Below are positions 26,281 through 34,938 of a stretch of DNA of 64,000 nt, one piece after another. The notes beneath the pieces are model-generated. The model saw only the letters and a program-made list of their open reading frames with translations, was not told the origin of the DNA and searched no databases. The position numbers and the translations under genes were made by a program. Every line of letters begins with the position of its first letter. Within the stretch, counting starts at the first letter, position 1. The stretch is from Peribacillus simplex (lineage in GTDB: Bacteria; Bacillota; Bacilli; Bacillales; DSM-1321), in NCBI RefSeq assembly GCF_030123325.1, contig NZ_CP126106.1, forward strand, positions 3,810,001 through 3,874,000, written 5' to 3'.

Positions 26281-27969
26281 ATGAAAATCAATATATCCTT
26301 CAATTCTGAATGGAATGACGAGTTTCTGCAAAAAATGGAAAACGACGGTCCATGGGGAAATTGGGAGCTTTATAAGTTGGCGGTTCAAATGGAGGAAAAC
26401 CTTATCATCCCTGATTTCGAAGGTTTACAGGCGCCCAAGCACCTTCCGCAGTTAACCCCGCTTCCCCATCAATTGGAAGCAGCCAAGCAAGTGGTGGAAA
26501 AGATGAATGGAAAGGCCATTTTAGCCGATGAGGTGGGGCTCGGAAAAACAATTGAAGCAGGCTTGATCCTAAAAGAGTATATGATTAGGGGGCTTGTAAA
26601 AAAAGTATTGATCCTTGTTCCAGCCTCCCTTGTCACACAATGGGCTTTTGAATTGAATACCAAGTTTCATATACCGGCAGTCGTTCAGAGGAAAAGTTAT
26701 GTTTGGGACTCCTGTGATGTGGTCATTTCATCCATTGATACAGCGAAACGCGTTCCACATCGAGATATCATTTTCACTCAGGAATATGACTTCATCATTA
26801 TTGATGAAGCTCATAAACTTAAAAACAATAAGACGAAGAACTATGAATTCGTCCAAAATCTGAAAAAGAAATTTTGTTTACTCCTGACAGCCACTCCGAT
26901 TCAAAATAAAGTCGAGGAGATTTTTCACCTCGTTTCGTTATTGAAACCGGGCCACTTGGGAAATGCCTCACTCTTTTCGGAAAAGTATAAAGGGAAAGGC
27001 CGGAACATCATTGAAGATGAACACCTAAAGGAACTGGTCAATACTGTCATGATTCGAAACCGGCGGGCCGATACTGGCATTGAATGGACAAAACGGCATG
27101 TGGAAACCATCACCATTGAATTTTCTCCAACGGAACAGGCATTGTACGATGCTGTTTCCAAATTCAAGCCTATTTCGGATGGATCAAAAGGAAGCGCCTT
27201 TTCGGCTCTCACTCTCCAAAGGGAAGCATGCAGCAGCAGAGAGGCGGTCTTTTATACTTTAAAGAATATGAAAGAAAAATATGATCAGCCTTCCCCTGAC
27301 TTTTTGGCAAAGCTTGATGATTTATTTTCTAAAGTGAATGAAACAGTTCAGAACTCCAAAGCTGAAAAAGCCTTGGAACTGATCAAGAAAATTGATGACA
27401 AAGTGATCATCTTTACCGAATACCGGGCGACTCAGCTATATCTCCAATGGTACCTACAGCAGAATGGGATTTCTTCGGTTCCTTTCCGAGGCGGTTTTAA
27501 GCGCGGAAAGAAAGACTGGATGCGAGAATTATTCCAAAAGAATATACAGGTATTAATTGCAACAGAAGCTGGCGGGGAAGGGATAAACCTTCAGTTTTGC
27601 CATCACTTGATTAATTTTGACCTGCCATGGAACCCCATGAGGCTCGAACAGAGAATTGGACGGATTCACCGCCTTGGTCAGGAAGAAGATGTGATGATTT
27701 ATAACTTTGCCACGAAAAATACAGTAGAAGAACATATTCTGAAGTTACTATACGAAAAAATAAATTTATTTGAAAAAGTAATTGGAGAATTAGATGATAT
27801 TCTAACCAAACTGGATATCAATAACATTGAAGAATATTTAATCGATGTGGTCGGCGAGTCCAAAACAGAGGGCGAAATGAAAATCAAAATGGATAATTTT
27901 TCATCATTAATCCAATTCGCTCAATCAATGAAGGAAGGTGAGGTTCATGCAGCAACGGGAAATTCATGA
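26281..27969 (+). CDS. yqhH: SNF2-family DNA/RNA-dependent ATPase YqhH
   Basis: The 562-residue helicase-like protein has motif I ADEVGLGKT (82-90), motif II DEAH (175-178), TATPIQNK, and the C-terminal helicase motifs ATEAGGEGINLQ and RIGRIHRLGQ. It lacks extra domains. B. subtilis YqhH is close in length (557). The role is not known. Its end overlaps the start of yqhG, so they form a pair, divergent from gcv. Confidence 0.93.
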   Translation: MKINISFNSEWNDEFLQKMENDGPWGNWELYKLAVQMEENLIIPDFEGLQAPKHLPQLTPLPHQLEAAKQVVEKMNGKAILADEVGLGKTIEAGLILKEYMIRGLVKKVLILVPASLVTQWAFELNTKFHIPAVVQRKSYVWDSCDVVISSIDTAKRVPHRDIIFTQEYDFIIIDEAHKLKNNKTKNYEFVQNLKKKFCLLLTATPIQNKVEEIFHLVSLLKPGHLGNASLFSEKYKGKGRNIIEDEHLKELVNTVMIRNRRADTGIEWTKRHVETITIEFSPTEQALYDAVSKFKPISDGSKGSAFSALTLQREACSSREAVFYTLKNMKEKYDQPSPDFLAKLDDLFSKVNETVQNSKAEKALELIKKIDDKVIIFTEYRATQLYLQWYLQQNGISSVPFRGGFKRGKKDWMRELFQKNIQVLIATEAGGEGINLQFCHHLINFDLPWNPMRLEQRIGRIHRLGQEEDVMIYNFATKNTVEEHILKLLYEKINLFEKVIGELDDILTKLDINNIEEYLIDVVGESKTEGEMKIKMDNFSSLIQFAQSMKEGEVHAATGNS

Positions 27970-28747
27970 TTTTTTAATAACTTACTTTAAAGCCAACGAT
28001 TGCGAAATACTGGATAATGCACCAACCCACCTTACAGTCCAATTGACGATTGATATGGATAAAGAATTAATGAATAGACCCTTTTATTGGCATTATCTAG
28101 AAAAAACAGGTGGCGTTCCGAACCCGGCACGGATGACTTTCATTACCGATCCAGAACAAGCTCCATCCGATTTAAAGGGAGAAATGATTCATTTTGGATC
28201 CCCACGCCTTCATCAGATCATTCAATCAACCAAAAAGCTGGCAGGGTATACTAGACTCTTTGAGGATACTCCTCCATCAAAAGGCGGCGGGAATAATCCT
28301 TTGTTTCCTTGGCTGACCCTGAATGTGAAAATATCCTATCAATGCGACCGTAAAAAAGATACTTTCATGTCGATTGGATTGAATTTAATCTCGGGTGAAA
28401 TCAAGGAAGGGTTTCACCATCGGGTTTTACCGGTAAAGGTCACCCCCAAAATACCGGATTACTCCTTTACGCTTTCACCTTTGATCATGCCCAAGAGTGG
28501 ATTGGCAAGACTGGATACATACATCAGGACCAGTTTCGAGGATGATGACCATTCCTGGGCGGAGGAAGCAATGCTGCGCTGGCAGAATGATTTGAATTTA
28601 TTGGAGCATTTTTACAAGGATATGGACGAAAAAAGTGAGAGTTATTATACCGAGAAAGAAGCACTAAAAGCTCAATATGAACCCAATATCAGAATATCCA
28701 TAATCAACGGAGGATTATTTTACCTTTCAGATAGGGCGTTAGGATAA
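27947..28747 (+). CDS. yqhG: Conserved protein YqhG
   Basis: I start the gene at MQQREIHDFL (27947), which has an AGGTGAGG site and overlaps yqhH by 23 bp. The 266-residue protein has no membrane segments and is the YqhG family, of unknown function. The obligate pairing with the SNF2 protein suggests a joint role, for example a partner that recruits the ATPase. Confidence 0.88.
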   Translation: MQQREIHDFLITYFKANDCEILDNAPTHLTVQLTIDMDKELMNRPFYWHYLEKTGGVPNPARMTFITDPEQAPSDLKGEMIHFGSPRLHQIIQSTKKLAGYTRLFEDTPPSKGGGNNPLFPWLTLNVKISYQCDRKKDTFMSIGLNLISGEIKEGFHHRVLPVKVTPKIPDYSFTLSPLIMPKSGLARLDTYIRTSFEDDDHSWAEEAMLRWQNDLNLLEHFYKDMDEKSESYYTEKEALKAQYEPNIRISIINGGLFYLSDRALG

Positions 28748-28762
28748 GGCAAGAACGAAAAG

Positions 28763-28794
28763 AAACAGATGTCCTAAGTATAGGACATCTGTTT
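28763..28794. terminator. Bidirectional terminator between yqhG and yqzE
   Basis: AAACAGATGTCCTA and its complement form a 14-bp stem with a 4-base loop, right after yqhG and touching the yqzE stop. Confidence 0.8.
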
Positions 28795-28979
28795 CACTTT
28801 TTGATATTTTTCCTTACGAACATCGACAAAGCAAAAGGGACAATGCCAAACCAATGGGACATACCATGATTTTTATCCTCTTTTCTGTGACGGCGCTTTT
28901 CTTTTCGTTCCTTTTTCGTCAGATTAAAATACTCGACAAGCTGCTGCGTCAGATATTTAATATAAGCGTTTGTAGACAT
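28794..28979 (-). CDS. yqzE: YqzE family protein
   Basis: This 61-residue protein opens MSTNAYIKYLTQQLVEYFN, has a basic Arg/Lys centre and a C-terminal hydrophobic segment FGIVPFALSMFVRK, as YqzE of B. subtilis. It follows comGG on the same strand in the conserved comG-yqzE order, which suggests a link to competence. The function is unknown. Confidence 0.85.
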   Translation of the reverse strand: MSTNAYIKYLTQQLVEYFNLTKKERKEKRRHRKEDKNHGMSHWFGIVPFALSMFVRKNIKK

Positions 28980-29096
28980 ATAAAATCATCACCCTATGCA
29001 AAGTATGCCCGGTTTACGCTCCTTTTATTCCTCCGCTTGTTCCCTGAACACGTGAACCTGCCGTGTTCCGTTTTAAAAGAGTGTTGATTTTGTGTA

Positions 29097-29498
29097 TTAC
29101 ACAGCCTGCTTTTCCAACCATTCTTTCACTTTCCCCGCTTCTATATCGTATTGAATGATGACCCTGCCCTCGCGATCATTCTTTGTCGTGGAGGAAAACT
29201 CGATATATACGTAAGGACCTTCTTGTTTCATCAAGGAATACCGCACCACACCATTGGGATATGTAATTTCCCCCTGGATGATTTTTGGGATCTCTTCGCC
29301 CCACTCTTCCGTCACATCCTTGATGGCTAGATGGACAAGATGGTCGGCCACAAGCGATTCTTCCACTTCTTTATAGAACTTTTTATCAATGATAAACTGG
29401 TCTATCATCAGTATCGTGAACATGATGAAAACACTTGCTACAATCATGACCATCGGGAAAACGACTCCTTTTTGATTATTCATCGACTTTCGTAACAT
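29097..29498 (-). CDS. comGG: Competence pseudopilus component ComGG
   Basis: The 133-residue protein has an N-terminal hydrophobic stretch NQKGVVFPMVMIVASVFIMF, typical of a prepilin-like segment, although the usual Glu at +5 is not obvious, as in other ComGG. It is a minor pseudopilin of the DNA-uptake pilus. The start overlaps the comGF end by 23 bp. Confidence 0.87.
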   Translation of the reverse strand: MLRKSMNNQKGVVFPMVMIVASVFIMFTILMIDQFIIDKKFYKEVEESLVADHLVHLAIKDVTEEWGEEIPKIIQGEITYPNGVVRYSLMKQEGPYVYIEFSSTTKNDREGRVIIQYDIEAGKVKEWLEKQAV

Positions 29499-29919
29499 TC
29501 CTAATGAATGGGTGAAATCTTCGACTGAAGGTAGTCCCTGCTTTATCCGTTATATTTATAACAATGACACCGCCATCCTTCTCAACCCGGAATTCCGAAA
29601 TATTCTGCAAGATGACCTCATGCCCCATTCCATTCACTCGTCTTCGGATCTTATCTTCATATTGTTCAAACGATGACAATTGATCACCTGAAAGCAAATA
29701 TAATTTATTTCCCATTACATCCTGATCTTTGGAACTCCGGACCTCCTGCTTCATTTGCATGGTAAAGACCTCCCATTCTTTAGGATGCAATTTATCAACG
29801 GACCCCATCTGGGTGTGAATGATAGAAAAAAGCTATAGAACAAAAAGGGACGTCGTCATTAAAATCATTAATGAAAAAAGCATTTCGATCATCGTAAAGC
29901 CATCATTTTTTCGCAGCAT
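29476..29919 (-). pseudogene. comGF: comGF interrupted by an in-frame amber codon
   Basis: Reading from ATG 29919, which overlaps the comGE end, gives MLRKNDGFTMIEMLFSLMIL, a canonical prepilin N-terminus with Glu at +5 after Gly. At codon 29 (29835-29833) there is a TAG, after which the same frame continues unbroken as LFSIIHTQMGSVDKL to the stop at 29476, about 147 codons in total. The downstream part keeps the ComGF-like pattern QYEDKIRRRVNGMGHEVILQNI. So the frame is intact except for one nonsense codon. It could be a natural mutation, a base-calling error, or a read-through site. Confidence 0.85.
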
Positions 29920-30241
29920 CACAAATGGATTCCAGATTACCCGATTCATCTTCATAACGTACACACCCTTCAATCATTCCAGGGAAATCCCCATGGTCCT
30001 TCCAAACCAACTCATAGGATCTTTTTTTGTAAATGATTTCCTGACTAACTGCTTGTATCTCCCCATCCATGAACGCCGTCAATCTTTCATATAATAAATG
30101 GTGGGCTTCTGTCCTTACGGCAATATCTTTCCGATGCATCAATAATTCTTCAAGAATTGGTAAAATGGCAAGGACCAGGAATATACAAACGGCAAATGCG
30201 GCTATCAGCTCAAGGTAGACGTAACCTTTACAATTTCTCAA
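29903..30241 (-). CDS. comGE: Competence pseudopilus component ComGE
   Basis: The 112-residue protein has a hydrophobic N-terminus KGYVYLELIAAFAVCIFLV, matching a prepilin with Glu at about +5. It overlaps comGD by 14 bp and comGF by 17 bp, as usual in this operon. It is a minor pseudopilin required for transformation in B. subtilis. Confidence 0.88.
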   Translation of the reverse strand: MRNCKGYVYLELIAAFAVCIFLVLAILPILEELLMHRKDIAVRTEAHHLLYERLTAFMDGEIQAVSQEIIYKKRSYELVWKDHGDFPGMIEGCVRYEDESGNLESICDAAKK

Positions 30242-30686
30242 TCCTGAACCTCCCTTTACCGATATTGAGGGTCAGCTTGTACTTTCCCTTTGAGGTGTCA
30301 ATCATAAGCGTTCCGGCTTTTGAAGCATTTCCATACTGATTAAAATGAAAGCTGAACCCCAAAGTGCCACTTAAAAACTGTATATCCTCTGGTATGCTTC
30401 TCTCTAGAACGATTCCCTCCTTATAAGACGAAACGGTATAAACCTTTTTGGTATTATCGATATGGAGGTAAATCAAGCTCTCATGACTGATGGCATACTG
30501 TTGTGCATAGAAAAGATCTTCATGGAATTGAGATAGGAATAGCCTATTTTCCATTCCTTTAGTGAAGCTAGGATATAGATTAGGTCCGATGGAAATCAGG
30601 AGTACAAAAATAACGAGGACAATGAGGGTTTCAGATAGTGTATACCCCCCATTGGAATGCCGTATTTGCACGTCTCTCCTACTCAA
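30228..30686 (-). CDS. comGD: Competence pseudopilus component ComGD
   Basis: The 152-residue protein has the prepilin motif NGGYTLSETLIVLVIFVLL (cleavage after the second Gly, Glu at +5). The C-terminal part carries the ComGD-type pattern GFSFHFNQYGNASKAGTL. It overlaps comGC by 8 bp. Confidence 0.92.
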   Translation of the reverse strand: MSRRDVQIRHSNGGYTLSETLIVLVIFVLLISIGPNLYPSFTKGMENRLFLSQFHEDLFYAQQYAISHESLIYLHIDNTKKVYTVSSYKEGIVLERSIPEDIQFLSGTLGFSFHFNQYGNASKAGTLMIDTSKGKYKLTLNIGKGRFRIEKL

Positions 30687-30990
30687 CGACCGTTATCTTT
30701 CCTTTACTATCCAAACTAATAGCATCCCCATTAGGACAGGATGTCTGTTTGAGATAGCCTTGAGTTTCCAATTCACCGATACTTCCGGGCAGTTTAGCAT
30801 TGTCGATCTCATAAGCCTGTACCTGTGCTTGGGCCATCTTCACGAATGCTTCACATCCTTTAGACTGGATTGTAGATTGGTTCTTCGTGATATTGGGGAT
30901 CGTTATAATCAAAAGGATGGATATTACCAGTAAAACAATAAGCATTTCAATTAGTGTAAAACCTCGTTCATTCATCATTTTCTTCAACAT
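30679..30990 (-). CDS. comGC: Major competence pseudopilin ComGC
   Basis: The start MLKKMMNERGFTLIEMLIVL at 30990 follows a CAGGAG site. The prepilin peptidase site is NERG|FTLIE. The mature protein of about 93 residues has the ComGC form with a long N-terminal helix and the pair of Cys in SKGCEAF and TSCPNG. ComGC is polymerised to a retractable pilus that pulls DNA in. The longer 31044 frame is not credible. Confidence 0.95.
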   Translation of the reverse strand: MLKKMMNERGFTLIEMLIVLLVISILLIITIPNITKNQSTIQSKGCEAFVKMAQAQVQAYEIDNAKLPGSIGELETQGYLKQTSCPNGDAISLDSKGKITVVE

Positions 30991-31067
30991 ATCATCATGC
31001 TCCTGAAACCATCTGAATACCAGATGACCTTCGAGCATTTTCACCTCCGGAATACAAAAATGAAATC

Positions 31068-32138
31068 CTATATACCTTCGAGCAGTGAGAACATCGGCAG
31101 CAAAACTGCCAAATAAATGGATACGATCAAAAGACCTATAAGCGAAAACATAAGAGGCTGAATGATTTTCAAGATTGCATTCATTCTCTCTTCAATCCTC
31201 TCCAGTAAAAAACGACTGTAATGAAGCAGCTCCGCATCAAGTCTGCCGTATTTTTGACCATTTGCAGCGACCACCGGTAAATTCCGATCAAAATATGGGA
31301 GCTCCCGAAAAATCGTTTCAAGTGATCTGCCCTCGATTAAATCATCCTTAATGATATTGCATAGTTTTTGGTAAAAAGGCTGCTGTTGATTTATCGAGAA
31401 TAATTTGATGCTATCGTTTATCGATAGCCCTCCGGAAAGCAAGCCACTGAATTGGCTGGCAAAAAAATAAGTTTCGTATAATTTGAGGAAGGTCCCGAAT
31501 ATAGGAATTCCCATCAAAATCCTTCGCTGCCTTAATGGGCACAATCCGTTAAACCAAAATCGTTTGAGTACATACAAGAATAGGAGCAATCCGAGAAATA
31601 AGAAGGGGAGTGCTGGAAGAATGAATGTGGAGGCTGACATTAATTTTAAGAGTGTGTGCTGATCGACATCCATCGTGAAATAGATTGTCTGGAATTTGGG
31701 AAGGAGAACACTCTGAAGAATATAAAAAACGATGCTTACAAAAAAGACTAAGAATACGGGATACACCATTAACTTTTTTACTTTATCCATATCCTCGGTT
31801 CTTTTCTTCCAATATCGCCCTCCTTCTTTCAACGCCCGTTCCAGGTCGCCATATTGTTCTCCATAAAATATATAACTTACAAGCTGCGGATGAAAATCAA
31901 GATGGCTCAGCACCATGTGCAACGGGTAACCGTTCCTTAAATCGGCTTTAGCCTGAGTGAAGTCTTCCGCTTTCTTCTTTGATTCCTGAAACTCAAGAAA
32001 ATGTAAAGCGTCCGCTAATGGATAACCATGATTCAATAATTCACCTAACTTCGAAATAAAGACCGCCTGCTCTTTTACTTTCCATTTACTTTTTGGTTTC
32101 AACGTATACCAGCCGTTCGTATTCCTTGGAATCCACAT
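31068..32138 (-). CDS. comGB: Competence pilus platform protein ComGB
   Basis: The protein is a GspF/PilC-type membrane platform with two GspF repeats, hydrophobic stretches near PVFLVFFVSIVFYIL and IFTLLALPFLFLGL-like segments, and the final MFSLIGLLIVSIYLAVLLPMFSL. The start is uncertain: ATG 32138 overlaps comGA, and a TTG at 32102 gives an N-terminus closer to the B. subtilis length. No strong ribosome binding site settles it. Confidence 0.9.
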   Translation of the reverse strand: MWIPRNTNGWYTLKPKSKWKVKEQAVFISKLGELLNHGYPLADALHFLEFQESKKKAEDFTQAKADLRNGYPLHMVLSHLDFHPQLVSYIFYGEQYGDLERALKEGGRYWKKRTEDMDKVKKLMVYPVFLVFFVSIVFYILQSVLLPKFQTIYFTMDVDQHTLLKLMSASTFILPALPFLFLGLLLFLYVLKRFWFNGLCPLRQRRILMGIPIFGTFLKLYETYFFASQFSGLLSGGLSINDSIKLFSINQQQPFYQKLCNIIKDDLIEGRSLETIFRELPYFDRNLPVVAANGQKYGRLDAELLHYSRFLLERIEERMNAILKIIQPLMFSLIGLLIVSIYLAVLLPMFSLLEGI

Positions 32139-33162
32139 AACCCATCGCAACCGCCTTTCCGATTTCATCCTTCAATTGGCGGTAGCTTACCGTTGCCTCT
32201 CCTCTTTCATCTCCCATTATCCGGAGAACCTCGGCCAGGCTTCTTCCATATAGCAATTCATATACACTTGCCCTTTTATTCCTGGCAGTCATTTTGCAAG
32301 GTAAAGCACAGTCCCCTTTACATGCAAGGCAACGCAATTCAACCAGCCGCTGTGCTGTCACGCCAATCAAACTCTGTTCAACCTCAAGCAAGCTCACACC
32401 AAATTCCAGTAACCTGGAGATGGCGCCCTGGGCGTCCCTTGTATGCATGGTTGTAAGTATCAAATGACCGGTCAATGCGGCACGCACTGCGATTTTGGCG
32501 GTTTCTGCATCTCTGACTTCCCCAACCATGATCACGTCAGGGTCATGCCTCAGAACAGCTTTTAGTCCGACAGAATACGTAATGCCCGCCTTTTCATTGA
32601 TTTGGACTTGCAATACCTTTTCGGATACATTTTCAATTGGATCTTCAAGTGTAATAATATTTCGATTGATCATCTCTTGGGCATGGTGAAGCAGGGAATA
32701 TAGTGTAGTGGTTTTTCCACTGCCAGTCGGACCGGTAAATATCAGCATGCCATGGGAATGCTTAAGGAGTGCAATCAATTTTTGAACGGTGCTTGGAAAT
32801 AAGGATAACTGTTCTAGAGGAAGGATATTCTGTTGGGGTATTAAGCGGATGACCAAGCTTTCGAGATGGGCAGTGGGTAAAGTGGAAAGGCGGAGTCCGA
32901 CCACCTGGTTAGCCAAATTGATGGTGATGGCACCACTCTGGGGCCTCCTTTTCTCCCCTATATCCATCGAGGCCAGGAACTTTAAATGAGCGATCAGCCT
33001 CTCAGCTTCAAAGAATGATAATGTTTCCTTTGGAACAAGCTTATTATCTATCCTGAATTGGATGAGAGGTCCCTCCCTGCGAAAAAAAATGTGAATATCC
33101 GATGCCGATTCCTGTACAGCACGGGTCAGTATTTTTTCTGCGGTCTTTTCAATCGATATCAA
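32086..33162 (-). CDS. comGA: Competence ATPase ComGA
   Basis: The secretion ATPase has Walker A GPTGSGKT (about residues 144-151), Asp box/Walker B VIMVGEVRDAETA and a Cys-rich zinc segment CLACKGDCALPC near the end. It powers pilus assembly. I prefer TTG 33162 as start because it is six to nine bases after AGGAGG and aligns with the family N-terminus (ISIEKTAEK); ATG 33171 touches the ribosome binding site. Confidence 0.93.
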   Translation of the reverse strand: MISIEKTAEKILTRAVQESASDIHIFFRREGPLIQFRIDNKLVPKETLSFFEAERLIAHLKFLASMDIGEKRRPQSGAITINLANQVVGLRLSTLPTAHLESLVIRLIPQQNILPLEQLSLFPSTVQKLIALLKHSHGMLIFTGPTGSGKTTTLYSLLHHAQEMINRNIITLEDPIENVSEKVLQVQINEKAGITYSVGLKAVLRHDPDVIMVGEVRDAETAKIAVRAALTGHLILTTMHTRDAQGAISRLLEFGVSLLEVEQSLIGVTAQRLVELRCLACKGDCALPCKMTARNKRASVYELLYGRSLAEVLRIMGDERGEATVSYRQLKDEIGKAVAMGYVDSKEYERLVYVETKK

Positions 33163-33237
33163 TTCATTCATCACCTCCTATGTTCTTGTTGTATGGATTC
33201 GACAATCCACGACAAATTCCTGCTTCAAGAAAAAAAA

Positions 33238-33259
33238 TTCTCGAAAAAACTTCGAGAAT
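33238..33259 (-). terminator. Terminator of mgsR
   Basis: ATTCTCGAA and TTCGAGAAT arms are followed by TTTTTTTTC on the minus strand, within 5 bp of the mgsR stop. Confidence 0.85.
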
Positions 33260-33263
33260 CATC

Positions 33264-33644
33264 TCACATGCTCATTTTCAAATTAAGCCTTTGGGAAACC
33301 AAATTTCTTAATGCGTCTACATTATGACCAATCACCAGTTTTTGCCCGTCTATGAGAATGGGCCTTCTTAATAACTTCGGTTCTTTTGTTAATAATTGGA
33401 TTGCATCAGAAAGCATCATTTCGTCAATATTAACTTGTAAGTCTTTGTATGCTTCACTTCTTGTCGCTAAGACTTCATCAAGCCCTTCCGATGTCAATTC
33501 AAGAATTCTTTTTAACTCTGCTACAGTTGGAGTCTCTCTGAATAAATGTCGCTCATCGAAGGAAACTTGATTTGCCCTTAACCATTTTTTTGTTTTGCGG
33601 CAAGATGTACAACTTGGATACGAAAAGAAAGTTAACTGTGCCAT
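33264..33644 (-). CDS. mgsR: MgsR, Spx-family stress regulator
   Basis: The start MAQLTFFSYPSCTSC at 33644 has a GGGGAG site; the longer frame at 33740 is rejected. The 126-residue ArsC/Spx-type protein has the redox switch Cys12-x-x-Cys15. In B. subtilis MgsR (YqgZ) modulates part of the general stress regulon by binding RNA polymerase. It lies just upstream of comG, as in B. subtilis. Confidence 0.92.
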   Translation of the reverse strand: MAQLTFFSYPSCTSCRKTKKWLRANQVSFDERHLFRETPTVAELKRILELTSEGLDEVLATRSEAYKDLQVNIDEMMLSDAIQLLTKEPKLLRRPILIDGQKLVIGHNVDALRNLVSQRLNLKMSM

Positions 33645-33856
33645 ACTAATCACTCCCCGTTCACAATTTGTATACATTAATAATCTATGTAATGATTGTA
33701 TAATATTTGTACAATTATTGTATAGACATTCGCTTATCAATCCGCTTTATTTGTGAACATTTTTTAAACTAAAGGGAGTTTGCCCTTTCTCTTATTCCAT
33801 TTTTTTCGGTCTGCATTATAATGGACATAGTTAAACTATGGAAACAGGGGGATGTA

Positions 33857-34558
33857 ATGGAACAAACGTTAAAAATAACAAATGTGTTAGCTGATCCCAC
33901 CAGATATTATATATATCAGCATATTGTGAACACGCATGGTGATGTATCGGTACAGCAAATCGCCGATTCTTTTAATATCCATCCAAATGTTGCCCGTCTG
34001 CATTTGTCAAAACTGGAGGATATCGATATGTTGACCTCGGATTCCCGAAAGACCGGGAAAGGCGGTCGTCCCAGCAGACTTTATCGATTATCTGATAAAG
34101 TCATTCAGCTTCATTTTCCATATAGGAACTATCAGCTGCTTTCAAGGATTGCCATACAGACGATGATGACATTAGGGGAACAAGGAAAACAGGCACTTTA
34201 TGAAACGGGAAAAGTATTCGGGGAGGAATTGATCGATCAGCAACTAGCCCTGAATTCGACATCGATCGATCGACTTGGTTTTTGGGAAAAGGTCGACTTG
34301 CTTAAAAATGCGGCTACCATCGCAGGGTTATCCCCTGAAATACAAGCAAGCGAAGAAGAAAATAAAATATACTTCCGTATTTTCAATTGCCCGTTTAAGG
34401 AAGTTGCTGAAGTGGAGCCAAGAACAATTTGCTCCATGCACAATTCATTTTTAGAAGGTATGTTCGAAGCCTTGTTTGAGAATGTCGATATTGTGGAATT
34501 AGAAAATATGATGTCCAATTGTGCAACATGCTCATACCAGGCTTCGGTTCTCACATAG
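33857..34558 (+). CDS. ArsR/COG2345-type regulator with Cys cluster (SufR-like)
   Basis: The start is ATG 33857 (MEQTLKITNVLADPTR) behind GGGGG. The 233-residue protein has an N-terminal winged helix, with ADSFNIHPNVARLHLSKLE as recognition region, and a C-terminal domain with cysteines spaced C-x13-C-x29-C-x2-C. This layout resembles the iron-sulfur-binding SufR group within COG2345. It is divergent from mgsR. What it controls is unknown. Confidence 0.8.
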   Translation: MEQTLKITNVLADPTRYYIYQHIVNTHGDVSVQQIADSFNIHPNVARLHLSKLEDIDMLTSDSRKTGKGGRPSRLYRLSDKVIQLHFPYRNYQLLSRIAIQTMMTLGEQGKQALYETGKVFGEELIDQQLALNSTSIDRLGFWEKVDLLKNAATIAGLSPEIQASEEENKIYFRIFNCPFKEVAEVEPRTICSMHNSFLEGMFEALFENVDIVELENMMSNCATCSYQASVLT

Positions 34559-34643
34559 AAACAAAAGGCATCCTTTACATTACCTTACAATTTCATTTAT
34601 AATTATTTAGAATGTACACGACTAGACATAAGGAGGGATTCGG

Positions 34644-34886
34644 GTGGAACGCATGTTCAGAGTATGTGGATTTTGGACAGGAATTATGGCAATTTTCTTT
34701 TATCTTGGCCATATGCATCAAACGTCTTTGCTTTTCTTTGCACAAACGATCTTTTTTGTACTTTTAAGTTATTTGAAATTATCTGAGCGCATGTATATCT
34801 ATGTTTTCGGCGCCTATCTTACCGTTTTCTTTGCAGGATTTTCCTACTGGAGCGTATTCATGATGACTCCGGGTACTGCGCATTAA
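34644..34886 (+). CDS. yqgY: DUF2626 membrane protein YqgY
   Basis: The 80-residue protein (GTG start 34644 after AAGGAGGG) has three hydrophobic segments with the conserved FFVLLSYLKLSERMYIYVFGAYLTVFF and matches YqgY of B. subtilis. Function unknown. A terminator follows. Confidence 0.88.
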   Translation: MERMFRVCGFWTGIMAIFFYLGHMHQTSLLFFAQTIFFVLLSYLKLSERMYIYVFGAYLTVFFAGFSYWSVFMMTPGTAH

Positions 34887-34904
34887 GAACAAGCAATATT
34901 ACAT

Positions 34905-34930
34905 AACCCATGAATTTTGATTCATGGGTT
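34905..34930. terminator. Bidirectional terminator behind yqgY
   Basis: AACCCATGAA and TTCATGGGTT form a 10-bp stem with a TTTT tail, shared by the convergent methyltransferase gene. Confidence 0.8.
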
Positions 34931-34938
34931 TTTACTTG

